Source: Pandoraea pulmonicola
GTDB taxonomy: Bacteria > Pseudomonadota > Gammaproteobacteria > Burkholderiales > Burkholderiaceae
NCBI RefSeq assembly: GCF_000815105.2
Contig: NZ_CP010310.2
Span: 1,984,001-2,048,000, forward strand
Direction: 5' to 3'
Length of the DNA: 64,000 nucleotides
Of this stretch, positions 34,534 through 44,053 are shown one piece after another; the first letter of the stretch is position 1, and the number at the start of each line of letters is the position of its first letter. The notes beneath the pieces were generated by a model. That model made no database searches. It was not told the DNA's origin and saw only the letters and a program-made list of their open reading frames with translations. A program made the position numbers and the translations under genes.

Positions 34534-36309
34534 ATGGCAATCAAGAAAGACAAGGTCGATGCCGTCATCGTGGGCTTCGGCTGGACCGGGGCCATTCTCG
34601 GCCAGGAGCTCACCGACGCCGGGCTGAACGTGGTGGCGCTCGAGCGCGGCGCGATGCGCGACACGCCGACCGACGCCCAATATCCGAAGGTCATCGACGA
34701 ACTCGAATACTCCGTGCGCGGCAAGCTTTTCCAGGAGCTCGCGCGCGAGACGGTCACGATCCGCCACACGCCTGACGACCTCGCCGTGCCGTACCGGCAG
34801 AACGGCTCGTTCCTGCTCGGCAACGGTGTGGGCGGCGCGGGTTTTCACTGGAACGGCATGCACTACCGGATCCTGCCCGAAGAACTCAAGCTGCGCAGCC
34901 ACTACGAAGCGCGCTACGGCAAGAAGTTCATCCCCGAGGGCATGACGATTCAGGACTTCGGCGTGAGCTACGAAGAGCTCGAACCGCACTTCGACTTCGC
35001 GGAGAAGGTGTTCGGCACGTCGGGCAAGGCCGGCAATCTGAACGGCAAGATCGTGCCGGGCGGCAATCCGCGCGAAGGGGCGCGCTCGAGCGAGTACCCG
35101 ACGCCGCCGCTGCAGAACACCTATGGCGCGACGCTGTTCGAGAAGGCGGCGCGCGAGGTCGGCTTCAATCCGTATCCGGCGCCCGCGGCGAACACCTCCG
35201 AGCCGTACACGAATCCGTATGGCGTGCGCCTCGGGCCGTGCAACTTCTGCGGCTTCTGCGAGAACTACGGCTGCTATATGTATTCGAAGGCCTCGCCGCA
35301 GACCACCATTCTGCCGGTGCTGCTCAAGAAACCCAATTTCGAGTTGCGCACGCACGCGTACGTCACCAAGGTCAATCTCGACAGCGACGGCAAGAAGGCG
35401 ACCGGCGTGACCTACATCGATGCGCAGGGGCGCGAAGTCGAACAGCCGGCCGACATCGTCATCATGGCCGCATACCAGTTGCACAACGTGCGTTTGCTGC
35501 TGCTCTCGGGCATCGGCAAGCCGTACGATCCCAAGACTGGCGAGGGCGTCGTCGGCAAGAACTACGCCTATCAGATGAACGGCGCGATCAATGTGCTGCT
35601 GCCCAAGGGCACGCAGCTCAATCCGTTCATCGGCACGGGCGCGGGCGGGGTGTCGATGGACGATCTGAACGGCGACCAGTTCGATCACGGGCCGCTCGGT
35701 TTCATCGGCGGTGCGAGCATTCGTCACGTGCGCTACGGCGGCCGTCCCATCAAGATGACGCCGACGGTGCCCGGCACGCCATCGTGGGGCAGCAAGTGGA
35801 AGGCGGGCATTGCCGACGCGTACCAGCGCTACATGACCATCGGGATCTCCGGCTCGGTCATGTCGTATCGCGACGCCTGCCTCGATCTCGATCCGACCTA
35901 TCGGGACGCGTACGGGATTCCGCTGCTGCGCATGACCTTCGACTGGCACGACAACGAATACGCCATGCTCGGCTACATGGGCGACCGGATGGAGGAGGTC
36001 GGTCGCGCGATGAACCCGGAGAAGGTGTTCCGTGCGATTCGCAAGAAGGGCACGCATTACGACACGCGGATCTATCAGAGCACGCACACGACCGGCGGCG
36101 CCATCATGGGCACGAACCCGTCGAACAGCGTGGTCAACAAGTACCTGCAGAGTTGGGATGTGTCCAACGTGTTCGTGATGGGCGCCTCCGCGTTTCCGCA
36201 GAACATGGGTTACAACCCCACGGGTGTGGTGGCGGCGCTGGCGTACTGGTCCGCGAAGGCGATTCGCGAGCAGTACCTCAAGAACGCCGGCCCGCTGGTG
36301 CAGGCTTGA
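34534..36309 (+). CDS. GMC family FAD-dependent dehydrogenase, large subunit
   Basis: Catalytic subunit, 591 residues, oxidising a sugar acid or polyol in the periplasm. The FAD Rossmann motif reads AVIVGFGWTGAILGQELTDAG, followed by GNGVGGAGFHWNGMHYR. A CNFCGFCENYGC cluster near 232-243 recalls the 3Fe-4S binding cysteines of fructose dehydrogenase-type enzymes. The C-terminal active-site segment THTTGGAIMG and NVFVMGASAFPQNMGYNPTG carry the His/Asn pair. It lies between its small subunit and cytochrome genes. Substrate (gluconate, 2-ketogluconate, sorbitol or other) cannot be read. Confidence 0.92.
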   Translation: MAIKKDKVDAVIVGFGWTGAILGQELTDAGLNVVALERGAMRDTPTDAQYPKVIDELEYSVRGKLFQELARETVTIRHTPDDLAVPYRQNGSFLLGNGVGGAGFHWNGMHYRILPEELKLRSHYEARYGKKFIPEGMTIQDFGVSYEELEPHFDFAEKVFGTSGKAGNLNGKIVPGGNPREGARSSEYPTPPLQNTYGATLFEKAAREVGFNPYPAPAANTSEPYTNPYGVRLGPCNFCGFCENYGCYMYSKASPQTTILPVLLKKPNFELRTHAYVTKVNLDSDGKKATGVTYIDAQGREVEQPADIVIMAAYQLHNVRLLLLSGIGKPYDPKTGEGVVGKNYAYQMNGAINVLLPKGTQLNPFIGTGAGGVSMDDLNGDQFDHGPLGFIGGASIRHVRYGGRPIKMTPTVPGTPSWGSKWKAGIADAYQRYMTIGISGSVMSYRDACLDLDPTYRDAYGIPLLRMTFDWHDNEYAMLGYMGDRMEEVGRAMNPEKVFRAIRKKGTHYDTRIYQSTHTTGGAIMGTNPSNSVVNKYLQSWDVSNVFVMGASAFPQNMGYNPTGVVAALAYWSAKAIREQYLKNAGPLVQA

Positions 36310-36320
36310 GGAGCGACGCC

Positions 36321-37724
36321 ATGATCCGCAAAACGATGATGAAACGCTCCGCCGCCGCCTTCGGGGCGGGAACGCTCGCCCTTGCGGCCTTCGCCGTGTG
36401 GGCGCAGAACGCGGCCTCGCCTTCGGCGGCTACCGTGTCGCCGGTGCCCACCCCTTCGGTGGCTGCTTTTCCCGTGAGCGCGGCGGGATCGCAGACGCCC
36501 GCCGCCAACGATCCGCAGGCGCAACTCGTCCGGCAAGGCGAATACCTCGCCCGCGCCGCCGACTGCGCGGCCTGCCATACGGCGCCCAAGGGCAAGCCGT
36601 TCGCCGGCGGCCTGCCGATCGCGTCGCCCATCGGCACGATCTATTCAACCAACATCACCCCGGACAAGGACACCGGCATCGGCAACTACAGCCTCGAGGA
36701 CTTCGACAAGGCCGTGCGCCACGGCATTGCGAAGGATGGCTCGACGCTGTATCCGGCCATGCCCTACACGTCCTATGCGAAAGTGCGTCCAGCCGACGTG
36801 AAGGCGCTGTATGCCTACTTCATGAACGGCGTGCAACCGGTCGCACAGGCGAACAAGGCCACTGATATTCCATGGCCGATGTCGATGCGCTGGCCGCTGT
36901 CGATCTGGCGCAGGATGTTCGCGCCGCCGGTCGTGGCCGACGTCGCGTCGACCGACAACGATCCGGTCTCGCGTGGGCGCTACCTCGTCGAAGGGCTGGG
37001 CCACTGCAGCGCATGCCACACGCCGCGCGGCGTCGCGCTGCAGGAAAAGGCGCTGACGGACGACAGCACGGCGTTCCTCTCCGGTGGTGTGGTCGACAAC
37101 TTCCTCGCGAAGAACCTGCGCGGCGATGTGACCGACGGTCTGGGCAACTGGAGCGAGGGCGACATCACGGCGTTCCTCAAGGGCGGGCGCAACGACCATT
37201 CGGCAGCCTTCGGCGGCATGTCGGACGTCGTGCGGCACAGCACGCAGCACATGAACGACGACGATCTCGCGGCCGTGGCGAAGTATCTGAAAACGCTCAA
37301 GCCCGTCGACCCGAACGCCAAGGCGCTCGCGTACGACGAGACGGCCGCCAAGGCGTTGCGTGCGGGCTCGGACAAGAGCAATGGCGCGCTCACGTTCATC
37401 GACAACTGTGCGGCATGTCACCGCAGCACGGGCAAGGGGTACACGCAGACGTTCCCGACGTTGGCGCTCAGCTCCACGGTGAACTCGGCCGATCCGACCT
37501 CGCTCATCCACATCGTGCTGCGCGGCGCGGAGATGCCGTCGACGAAGTCGGCCCCGACGCACTACGCCATGCCGGGCTTCGACGACCGTCTGACCGATCA
37601 GGACGTGGCCGATGTACTGACGTTCGTGCGCACGAGCTGGGGCAACAAGGCGCCGGCCGTGACGGCGGCGCAGGTCGCCAAGGTGCGCAAGGACGTGGGC
37701 GCCGCGCCGCAGCCGCAGCGGTGA
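36321..37724 (+). CDS. Triheme c-type cytochrome subunit of the FAD dehydrogenase
   Basis: Periplasmic electron carrier of 467 residues passing electrons from the GMC subunit to ubiquinone. After a signal peptide (MMKRSAAAFGAGTLALAAFA...WAQ) there are three heme sites, CAACH, CSACH and CAACH, at about residues 80, 230 and 375, each in its own cytochrome c domain. The ATG is preceded by GAGG and lies 11 bases after the GMC stop, completing the small-large-cytochrome order of this enzyme class. Confidence 0.92.
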   Translation: MIRKTMMKRSAAAFGAGTLALAAFAVWAQNAASPSAATVSPVPTPSVAAFPVSAAGSQTPAANDPQAQLVRQGEYLARAADCAACHTAPKGKPFAGGLPIASPIGTIYSTNITPDKDTGIGNYSLEDFDKAVRHGIAKDGSTLYPAMPYTSYAKVRPADVKALYAYFMNGVQPVAQANKATDIPWPMSMRWPLSIWRRMFAPPVVADVASTDNDPVSRGRYLVEGLGHCSACHTPRGVALQEKALTDDSTAFLSGGVVDNFLAKNLRGDVTDGLGNWSEGDITAFLKGGRNDHSAAFGGMSDVVRHSTQHMNDDDLAAVAKYLKTLKPVDPNAKALAYDETAAKALRAGSDKSNGALTFIDNCAACHRSTGKGYTQTFPTLALSSTVNSADPTSLIHIVLRGAEMPSTKSAPTHYAMPGFDDRLTDQDVADVLTFVRTSWGNKAPAVTAAQVAKVRKDVGAAPQPQR

Positions 37725-37894
37725 TGTGTCGTTGAGGCGTTGCTGAGGCCATACGGGCGTCGCGTCGGCATTGCGCGCGTGTGTGGTGAAATGAAGCCCC
37801 GTCGGGCTGTGCTGCCGATGGGGTTTCTCATTGGGGATTCGCGTCGCGCTGAGCGATGCGATCGAAGCGAACAACGCATGGCGAGGAGGTTGTC

Positions 37895-38362
37895 GTGCCA
37901 TTCATTCTGCTGGCGCTCGTCGTTCTGGCGGGCATTGTCTATGGCGCGGTGCGGCTTTACGCGATTGTCGCGATGCGCTTCGGCACGCTGGCCGCCGTCG
38001 CGACGATTGCCATGTGTGTGCTCGTCGTGGCCTGGTTCGTGATGGACGCCGTGCGCCGGTATCGCGCGGTTCACGGCGTGCGGCGCGAGGGCAAGCGGCT
38101 GGTGCGCGTGGCGGGCGAATGGGGAGAGCTCGCGCTCGACGCCGATCACAAGATGGGCACGATCCGTGTCGATGGGCGCGAGACGCGCTTCGTCTTCTCC
38201 GACGTCGCGTCGGTGCATCCGGTGAGCGAGGGCGGGCGGTGGTCGCTGGTCATGACGCTTGCCCACAACACGCAGCCCGAGTGGCGCGTGCCGATGCCCG
38301 GGCGGGCGTTGGCGAAGCGCTGGACGAAGATATTCCGACTGGCCAATGCCCACCGCCTGTGA
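37895..38362 (+). CDS. Two-helix membrane protein with C-terminal PH-like domain, unknown
   Basis: About 155 residues. Two membrane helices (PFILLALVVLAGIVYGAVRLY and TLAAVATIAMCVLVVAWFVM) precede a cytosolic beta-rich domain of about 95 residues starting VRREGKRLVRVAGEW. I chose GTG at 37895 because GAGGAGG lies five bases before it; an ATG 13 codons upstream has no such signal. Family and function are not recognised. Confidence 0.65.
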   Translation: MPFILLALVVLAGIVYGAVRLYAIVAMRFGTLAAVATIAMCVLVVAWFVMDAVRRYRAVHGVRREGKRLVRVAGEWGELALDADHKMGTIRVDGRETRFVFSDVASVHPVSEGGRWSLVMTLAHNTQPEWRVPMPGRALAKRWTKIFRLANAHRL

Positions 38363-38405
38363 CTCGCGCGCTTCCCTCGGGGCCTCCCCATGACCTTCAT
38401 GCCCC

Positions 38406-39719
38406 TCATGCGCCTGCCGGCAGTGGCGTGCGCGCCGGGCGGACGACGCTGGCGTCATCGATTGGGAAGTGAAGTGCGGCGGCCGCGACACCCAGGATCG
38501 CGGTTGCGGCCCAGATCAGGTTGTAGGACCCGGTGACGTCGAGCACGTAGCCGCCGAGCCACGCGCCGAGGAACGAGCCGACCTGATGGCTCATGAAGCA
38601 CACGCCGAAGAGTGTGCCCAGATGCTGGGTGCCGAACACTTTCGCGACCAGCCCGCTGGTGAGCGGCACCGTGCCGAGCCAGGTGAGGCCCATCACTGCC
38701 GCGAAGATCACCACGCTGGCGCTCGACTTCGGCGAGAGAAAGAAAATCGCGATGGCGGCGCCGCGAACGAGGTAGAGCCAGCCGAGCACATGATGCTGGC
38801 GGTAGCGTCCGCCCAGCCAGCCGCAAGCCCAGCTCCCCACCATGTTGAACAGACCGATCAGCGCGAGCGCTGTCGCGCCGAGGCCGATCGGCATGTGACA
38901 CATCAGCAGGTAGCCGGGCAGGTGGGTGCCGATGAAAGCGAGCTGGAAGCCGCACGTAAAGAAGCCGAGCGTGAGCAACTGATAGCCGCGATGCGCGCGC
39001 GCTTCGCGCAGAACGTCGCGCAGCGACACGTGCTCGCTGTCGTTGGCCGCCGCGGTGTTGGTCGAGGTGCGAGCCGGCGGTGTTGTGGATGGCATTGTGG
39101 CGGTGGCGCCCGGCGTCTTGCCGCGGCGATGCAATGTCATCAGCAGGCCGAGCGGGGCCGCGCAGCACAGGATCAGTGCGAGCACGAAGAGCGAAGTCGA
39201 GACACCGAACGCCGAGCGCAGTCCTTGCGCGACAGGGACCAGTGCCACCTGCCCGAGCGAGCCGCCCGCGCTGACGAGCCCCATCGCCATCGTGCGCTTC
39301 TCCGGAGATACGGCGCGGCTCACGGCCGGCAGTACCACGCCGAACGTCGTGCAACTGATGCCGAGCCCGACGAGCACCCCCAGTCCGATGACGAGCCAGA
39401 CGCCCGACGGTGCGAGTGCGGCCATGGCGAGTCCGCCGGCGAAGGCGAAGGCGCCGAAGGCTACCACGGGCGCTGGACCGTGGCGGTCGGCCATCGCGCC
39501 GGCGAACGGCTGTGCGAATCCCCACACCAGGTTATGCAACGCGATGGCGAAGGCGACGAGCGTCACCGGCACCCCTCGATCGTACGAGAACGGATTGATG
39601 AACAGCCCGAACGTCTGGCGCGTACCCATGGCGGCGCTCAGCACCAGCGCGCCGGCCAGGATGATCAGTGTGACGCGGCCTTGCAGCGAGGGCGATGCGG
39701 AAACTGCGGTTTTTGTCAT
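38406..39719 (-). CDS. MFS transporter
   Basis: Inner-membrane permease of 437 residues with twelve hydrophobic segments and a central hydrophilic loop rich in Thr, Ala and Pro (about 205-235). The loop 2-3 motif is GAMADRHGPAPVVAFG. It resembles oxalate/formate or monocarboxylate-type MFS carriers, but the substrate is not evident. GAGGAGG precedes the ATG. It lies 79 bases downstream of a LysR gene in the same direction, which may regulate it. Confidence 0.88.
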   Translation of the reverse strand: MTKTAVSASPSLQGRVTLIILAGALVLSAAMGTRQTFGLFINPFSYDRGVPVTLVAFAIALHNLVWGFAQPFAGAMADRHGPAPVVAFGAFAFAGGLAMAALAPSGVWLVIGLGVLVGLGISCTTFGVVLPAVSRAVSPEKRTMAMGLVSAGGSLGQVALVPVAQGLRSAFGVSTSLFVLALILCCAAPLGLLMTLHRRGKTPGATATMPSTTPPARTSTNTAAANDSEHVSLRDVLREARAHRGYQLLTLGFFTCGFQLAFIGTHLPGYLLMCHMPIGLGATALALIGLFNMVGSWACGWLGGRYRQHHVLGWLYLVRGAAIAIFFLSPKSSASVVIFAAVMGLTWLGTVPLTSGLVAKVFGTQHLGTLFGVCFMSHQVGSFLGAWLGGYVLDVTGSYNLIWAATAILGVAAAALHFPIDDASVVRPARTPLPAGA

Positions 39720-39798
39720 GGCGGTGAGTCCTCCTCACCGAAGTGTCGCAACGAAAGTCCCGTCTGGCAAAGGAGTAATGCGTGAAGGCAGGTGAATT

Positions 39799-40710
39799 TT
39801 ATTCACCTTCGATGGTGTCCGCCGAGAGCCTTGCCTGCTCGATGAGCCAGTCGCGGAAGGCGACGCATTCGGGGTGCGGCTCGATGTCGTCCGCACAGAT
39901 CAGCCAGTAGGCACCCTGGGCTTGTGTGGCGACGTCGTGGGCGGGCACGAGGGCGCCGCTCGCAAAGTAGGCGTCGACCAGCGGACGTCGGGCGATCACC
40001 ACGCCGAGGCCGGCCATGGCCGCGTCGAAGCCCATCTGGATACTGTCGAAGCTCAGCCCGCCGCGCGCATCGAAGTCGTCGATCGCGGCGCTCTCGATCC
40101 AGCCCTGCCAGTCTTCGCTGGCGCTGCTGACGTGAATGCGTGTGACGGTGCGCAGGTCGAGGCGCCCGTGCGCGTCGCCGTGTCTGGCGAGAAACGCGGG
40201 GCTGCAGGCGGGCACGAAACGCTCGCCGAATAGCCGGTGCCACCGATCGCTGGCGACGGGCGCGCGCGAGAGGCGGATGGCGAAGTCGAAGCCGTCCGAC
40301 GGAAAGCCGACCTGGCGGCGCGAGGTGTCGACGGTGATATCGACGTTCGGCATGCGCGCCAGGAATTGATCGAGGCGCGGCAGCAGCCAGCGCGACGCGA
40401 GAGTCGGGGCGCAGGTGAGGGCGATGGCGCGCGAGGCGTCCGGCGTGGGCAGCCGGCGGGTGCCGGTGAGCAGCAGCGAGAACGCTTCGGTCACGTAGGC
40501 GAGATAGTCCACGCCTTCGGGCGTGAGCGCAAGGCCCTGCGGCGAGCGTGTGAAGAGGGCGACGCCGAGCGTCTGCTCGAGACCGACGATGCCGTGGCTG
40601 ACGGCGCTCGGCGTGAGGTGCAGCTCGGCGGCGGCGCGTTTGAAACTCTGATGGCGGCCGGCGGCTTCGAACAGTCGCAGGGCGGAGAGCGGTGGCAGAC
40701 GGGGCGGCAT
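39799..40710 (-). CDS. LysR family transcriptional regulator (GcvA-like)
   Basis: 303 residues. The N-terminal winged helix (LPPLSALRLFEAAGRHQSFK, AAAELHLTPSAVSHGI) is that of the GcvA/AmpR branch, followed by the substrate-binding domain (VDITVDTSRRQVGFPSDGFD). It precedes the MFS gene in the same direction, an arrangement less common than the divergent one for LysR genes; autoregulation and control of the MFS gene are likely guesses. The 364 bases before it, up to the LysE gene (40711-41074), hold no supported gene. Confidence 0.9.
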   Translation of the reverse strand: MPPRLPPLSALRLFEAAGRHQSFKRAAAELHLTPSAVSHGIVGLEQTLGVALFTRSPQGLALTPEGVDYLAYVTEAFSLLLTGTRRLPTPDASRAIALTCAPTLASRWLLPRLDQFLARMPNVDITVDTSRRQVGFPSDGFDFAIRLSRAPVASDRWHRLFGERFVPACSPAFLARHGDAHGRLDLRTVTRIHVSSASEDWQGWIESAAIDDFDARGGLSFDSIQMGFDAAMAGLGVVIARRPLVDAYFASGALVPAHDVATQAQGAYWLICADDIEPHPECVAFRDWLIEQARLSADTIEGE

Positions 40711-41074
40711 CGGGGTGAGTGTCGAGCGTTCGGGTGAGCGTGGCGCCGGGGTCGATAGCGTCGTTCGAATGCCGTCGATTCTCGCATGATGCCGGGCATT
40801 TTACCGCCGAGTGTTCACAGGGCCTCCGACATGCGGGAGGCGGCGCGGCACGACAGCGACATCGCTCCGACAACGTCGGCGCGCCCGCATCCTTGCCCGA
40901 GGTTGTGCTTCGACCGTCTGCGCGGGAACTGTCATGGCTGGCGGCCGGTACAGGCCCGTCCGTTTTTGGCGAACTGTACCGGGATTCGTCTGGGGAGCCT
41001 GCCTATGCTGTGACTCCGCGCACGCTGGGCGTCTGCATGGATGCGACGCCGGCGCGGCCTGATGCCATTCGACC

Positions 41075-41674
41075 ATGTCTACTGAACAACTGCTCGCTTT
41101 CTGCGCTTTCGCCGTCATCACGCTTGTGACGCCGGGGCCGAACAATATGATGATTCTCACGTCGGGCCTGAACTACGGGTTCGTGCGCACGCTGCCGCAT
41201 TTGGCGGGCATTGCGTTCGGTTTCGCGCTGATGGTCTTTCTGACGGGCACGGGGTTGCACTCGGTCTTCGTTCGTTTTCCCGTGATTCACACGGTGCTGA
41301 AGTATGTCGGCGCGGCGTATTTGCTGTGGTTGGCGTGGCATCTGGCGCGCTCGGGGCCGATCGACGGGGAGCGCGGCGGGCGCGAGCGTCCGATGCGTTT
41401 TCTGGGCGCGGCGGCATTCCAGTGGGTCAATCCGAAGGCATGGGTGATGGCGGTGGGCGCGATCAGCACGTATTTGCCGAATGCGTCGCATCTGCCGGAC
41501 GTGATGCTGCTCGCGCTGATCTACGGCATCCTGTGTGCGCCGTGCATCGGCCTGTGGGCCGGCTTCGGGGTGGCGATGCGTCGCGTGCTGACCGATGCGC
41601 GTTCGGTTCGCATTTTCAACGGCGTCGCGGCGGCGTTGCTCGTGGCGTCGCTGTATCCGATCGTGGTGGATTGA
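41075..41674 (+). CDS. LysE family amino acid exporter
   Basis: Inner-membrane protein of 199 residues with about six helices. The RhtB/LysE signature VTPGPNNMMILTSGLNYGFVR follows the first helix, and AAFQWVNPKAWVMAVGAIS is the second conserved block. Members export amino acids or homoserine lactone-like compounds. It is a single gene ending at a terminator shared with the acetyltransferase. Confidence 0.92.
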   Translation: MSTEQLLAFCAFAVITLVTPGPNNMMILTSGLNYGFVRTLPHLAGIAFGFALMVFLTGTGLHSVFVRFPVIHTVLKYVGAAYLLWLAWHLARSGPIDGERGGRERPMRFLGAAAFQWVNPKAWVMAVGAISTYLPNASHLPDVMLLALIYGILCAPCIGLWAGFGVAMRRVLTDARSVRIFNGVAAALLVASLYPIVVD

Positions 41675-41694
41675 TCGGGCGTGGCGGTTGACGC

Positions 41695-41729
41695 GCGACG
41701 ATCTTCGCGTGAAAGATCGCCGCTTTTTT
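41695..41729 (+). terminator. Intrinsic terminator of the LysE gene
   Basis: GCGACGATCTT pairs with AAGATCGCCGC (one mismatch) and is followed by TTTTTT. It abuts the convergent acetyltransferase stop. Confidence 0.75.
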
Positions 41730-42271
41730 CATTCCGGATCGGATGGCAAACGCGAGAAGACGTGGAAGTTGCCCGGCACGCCTCTGACCATTCGGTACGC
41801 TCGCAGGCATCCTTCCTGGCGATAGCCGCACGCGCGCAGGACGGCGGCCGATCTGAGGTTGCTCTCCAGCGTCACGCCCTGAATTCGAACCCAGCCATTC
41901 GCGTCGAATGCCCAATGGGTCATTGCTGCACATATGGCCTTGGCGATCCCTTTCCCCCAATGCGAGGGTGAGAGGTCGTAGGCGATTTCAGCACTCCGAT
42001 TGGTTGCCGAAACACTATGAAAGCCGACCGTGCCGATCAGCGTGTTCGACGCAACGTCCATCACGGCCAACCGGCGGATGGACTCGGCGGCATCCGACGC
42101 GAGCGATTCGAACATCGGCAATAGATCCTCAGCCGCATTCAGATTCCAGCTCGTGTGCTCGACCACACTGGGTAGCCGCAGATAGGCGTACCACGCGTCG
42201 AGGTCGGCGCGCTCCAACTGGCGCAGTTGTATGCCGGGCAAGGTCACGTGCGGAGGATTGAAGATGCGCAT
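41729..42271 (-). CDS. GNAT family N-acetyltransferase (RimJ/RimL-like)
   Basis: Cytosolic acetyltransferase of 180 residues. The acetyl-CoA motif is visible as YDLSPSHWGKGIAKAICAAM (Q/RxxGxG variant), followed by VTLESNLRSAAVLRACGYRQEGCLRAY, the typical RimJ/RimL ending. Target is unknown. It marks the end of ordinary GC composition before the accessory island. Confidence 0.88.
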   Translation of the reverse strand: MRIFNPPHVTLPGIQLRQLERADLDAWYAYLRLPSVVEHTSWNLNAAEDLLPMFESLASDAAESIRRLAVMDVASNTLIGTVGFHSVSATNRSAEIAYDLSPSHWGKGIAKAICAAMTHWAFDANGWVRIQGVTLESNLRSAAVLRACGYRQEGCLRAYRMVRGVPGNFHVFSRLPSDPE

Positions 42272-42322
42272 GGCGGCTTGGCAGGAAGTGAGTCGGTCGC
42301 GTAATGATGCACCGCCAGCACA

Positions 42323-43060
42323 TTATTGAAAAGAAATCACAACCAGTGGCCGTCCTGAACCCGTGTCGACCCATTTATTCAAACAATCGGAGTAATTGCA
42401 GGTCGCGCCGGAAACCTCGCCTGGGCTGCCAGTATTGGAGTCCACAATACTTGTCTGCCACGTGCCCGCATTTTCCTGGTATTTGGAATGGAGCCATTGG
42501 GCAGTGGTTTTCGGCCCACCGGAAGCCTGGATATTCCAAGTCACAGACTTATCTGCGTTGTTGCAATCGAATCCACTATTCCGATCGTCCAAATTGATTT
42601 GATAAGCCGTGCCTACGGGAACAGAAACTTTTTCGTTGCCGGGGCCGTACATGCATTGATAGTTCCCGCGGGTAATGGTCAGGTCATAACTACCAGAGCA
42701 ATTCCAGAATGTTACGTCATGATATTGTTCTTTATTCTGGGTGGTGGCCTTCTCGGAACTACGTGATTGGAGGGGGAGGGTGGAGGTACACGAAATCCAT
42801 CCATCTTTTCGCGCACTTGAACCTGTCCCATCTTCCTTTGCGGTCTGTTGCGATTTGACCGTGCCATTGACTGGTTTCTCCGCTTGCGCCGGAGTCAGAA
42901 AAATACTTGGCGCGAGCAATGAGATTATTATCCGCGCCGCGCCCAGCAGTCGATTCCCGTTGTGGCGTCTATTTTGACGTTTCCAGCAAGTGGGCACGGA
43001 TATGTATTCCTCAAAAATCTCATCGCTGGTTCGACTCGCATCAAAACTGGGTCGTGCCAT
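42323..43060 (-). CDS. Exported hypothetical protein in the accessory island
   Basis: About 245 residues. A hydrophobic segment ending LTPAQA (about residues 40-63) looks like a signal sequence, although it begins unusually far from the N terminus, so the true start may be internal. The mature part has six or more cysteines and repeated Thr/Ser/Asn-rich strands (FWNCSGSYDLTITRGNYQCM, FDCNNADKSVTWNIQASGG). Codon and base composition are AT-richer than the flanks, a sign of transfer. GGAG precedes the ATG used; another lies five codons upstream. No family recognised. Confidence 0.55.
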   Translation of the reverse strand: MARPSFDASRTSDEIFEEYISVPTCWKRQNRRHNGNRLLGAARIIISLLAPSIFLTPAQAEKPVNGTVKSQQTAKEDGTGSSARKDGWISCTSTLPLQSRSSEKATTQNKEQYHDVTFWNCSGSYDLTITRGNYQCMYGPGNEKVSVPVGTAYQINLDDRNSGFDCNNADKSVTWNIQASGGPKTTAQWLHSKYQENAGTWQTSIVDSNTGSPGEVSGATCNYSDCLNKWVDTGSGRPLVVISFQ

Positions 43061-43181
43061 TTTTTGCTTCTCCATCGCAAGGTTGGTCGAAAGGGTACCG
43101 TCATCCGTTCAACGACACGGACCCCGTGTTGGCGCGAGTGGGCTTGTCACCGGATCGGTTGGCGGTACGACCCCATATCGC

Positions 43182-43973
43182 TCATTCATGCAGAAATTCA
43201 CGAAGAATCTGCAAAAGACGCTCGGGCTGCTCGAGGGGACTTGGGTGCCCGCCCGGGATCTCGACGAACCGCGCGCCGAGTTTCGCCGCCAGCGCCTGCC
43301 CTTCACGCGGTGGGGTCAGCAAGTCTTCCGTTGCGGACACGACCAATGTAGCGTCGTGATGCGGAGGCATGCTGCCTACGCCTTCACCGAACGTCCTGAG
43401 GGCTGCCAATTGACGTCCCTGGTCTTCGAGGGTCTGAGGCGCCGGGTTCTGTCGAAGTGCTGCCTTGAAATTCTCGATGTTCTTCGGCTCCGAAAGCCAT
43501 GCGAACCCCGATAGCAGGCGGAGACTGGCGTCAATCAGGAAATCGAAGTCGACATTCGCTCGTCGAAGCGCCAGCAGATCTTCAAGCAACATCAGCGTTG
43601 CCTGACTGAAAGTTTGCGTCGAGTTCAGGATTGCACACTTGCCGATCAGATCCGGATGCCGTGCCAGCAATATTTGCGCGATTGCTCCTCCCATGGATTG
43701 GGCGACAACGGCGGGCCGGGGCAGTTGCAAATATCGAATGAGTTGCGCGGTATCCGAGGCCATGGTTTCAACGGAAAACGATTTTCCGCTGTCTTTTGTG
43801 CGTCCGATCCCACGATTGTCGAACGTCACGACCTGAAAGCGCTTTGCGAGCTCGGGAACCATGGAGTCCCAGAACGTATGGTCGCAGGTATACCCTGCGA
43901 TAAGGAGAAGCGGTGGCCCGCTGCCACGCATCTCATAGTGCATTTCCAGATCGTCCAGCCTGATGACATTCAT
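43182..43973 (-). CDS. Alpha/beta hydrolase
   Basis: 263-residue alpha/beta-hydrolase fold enzyme. Visible: the oxyanion strand PPLLLIAGYTCDHTFWD, the nucleophile elbow AQSMGGAIAQ (Ser in S-M-G-G), an aspartate in SATEDLLTPP and the catalytic histidine in IPGGHPSPLEQPE. It resembles 3-oxoadipate enol-lactonase-like and related esterases, but substrate is open. AGGAG precedes the ATG at MNVIRLDD. It sits in the island between two secreted unknowns. Confidence 0.87.
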   Translation of the reverse strand: MNVIRLDDLEMHYEMRGSGPPLLLIAGYTCDHTFWDSMVPELAKRFQVVTFDNRGIGRTKDSGKSFSVETMASDTAQLIRYLQLPRPAVVAQSMGGAIAQILLARHPDLIGKCAILNSTQTFSQATLMLLEDLLALRRANVDFDFLIDASLRLLSGFAWLSEPKNIENFKAALRQNPAPQTLEDQGRQLAALRTFGEGVGSMPPHHDATLVVSATEDLLTPPREGQALAAKLGARFVEIPGGHPSPLEQPERLLQILREFLHE

Positions 43974-44053
43974 GGTTGCTCCTTTGTCCCGGCTCATATC
44001 CTGTGGAAACGGATCGGCAACGCAGGACGGAAACGACTCGAGTTGATTTCGCG

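Noticed and set aside
35238..36320. Upstream extension of the cytochrome frame through the GMC gene
   Set aside because: It is the wrong frame of the GMC gene; the cytochrome begins with a signal peptide at 36321.
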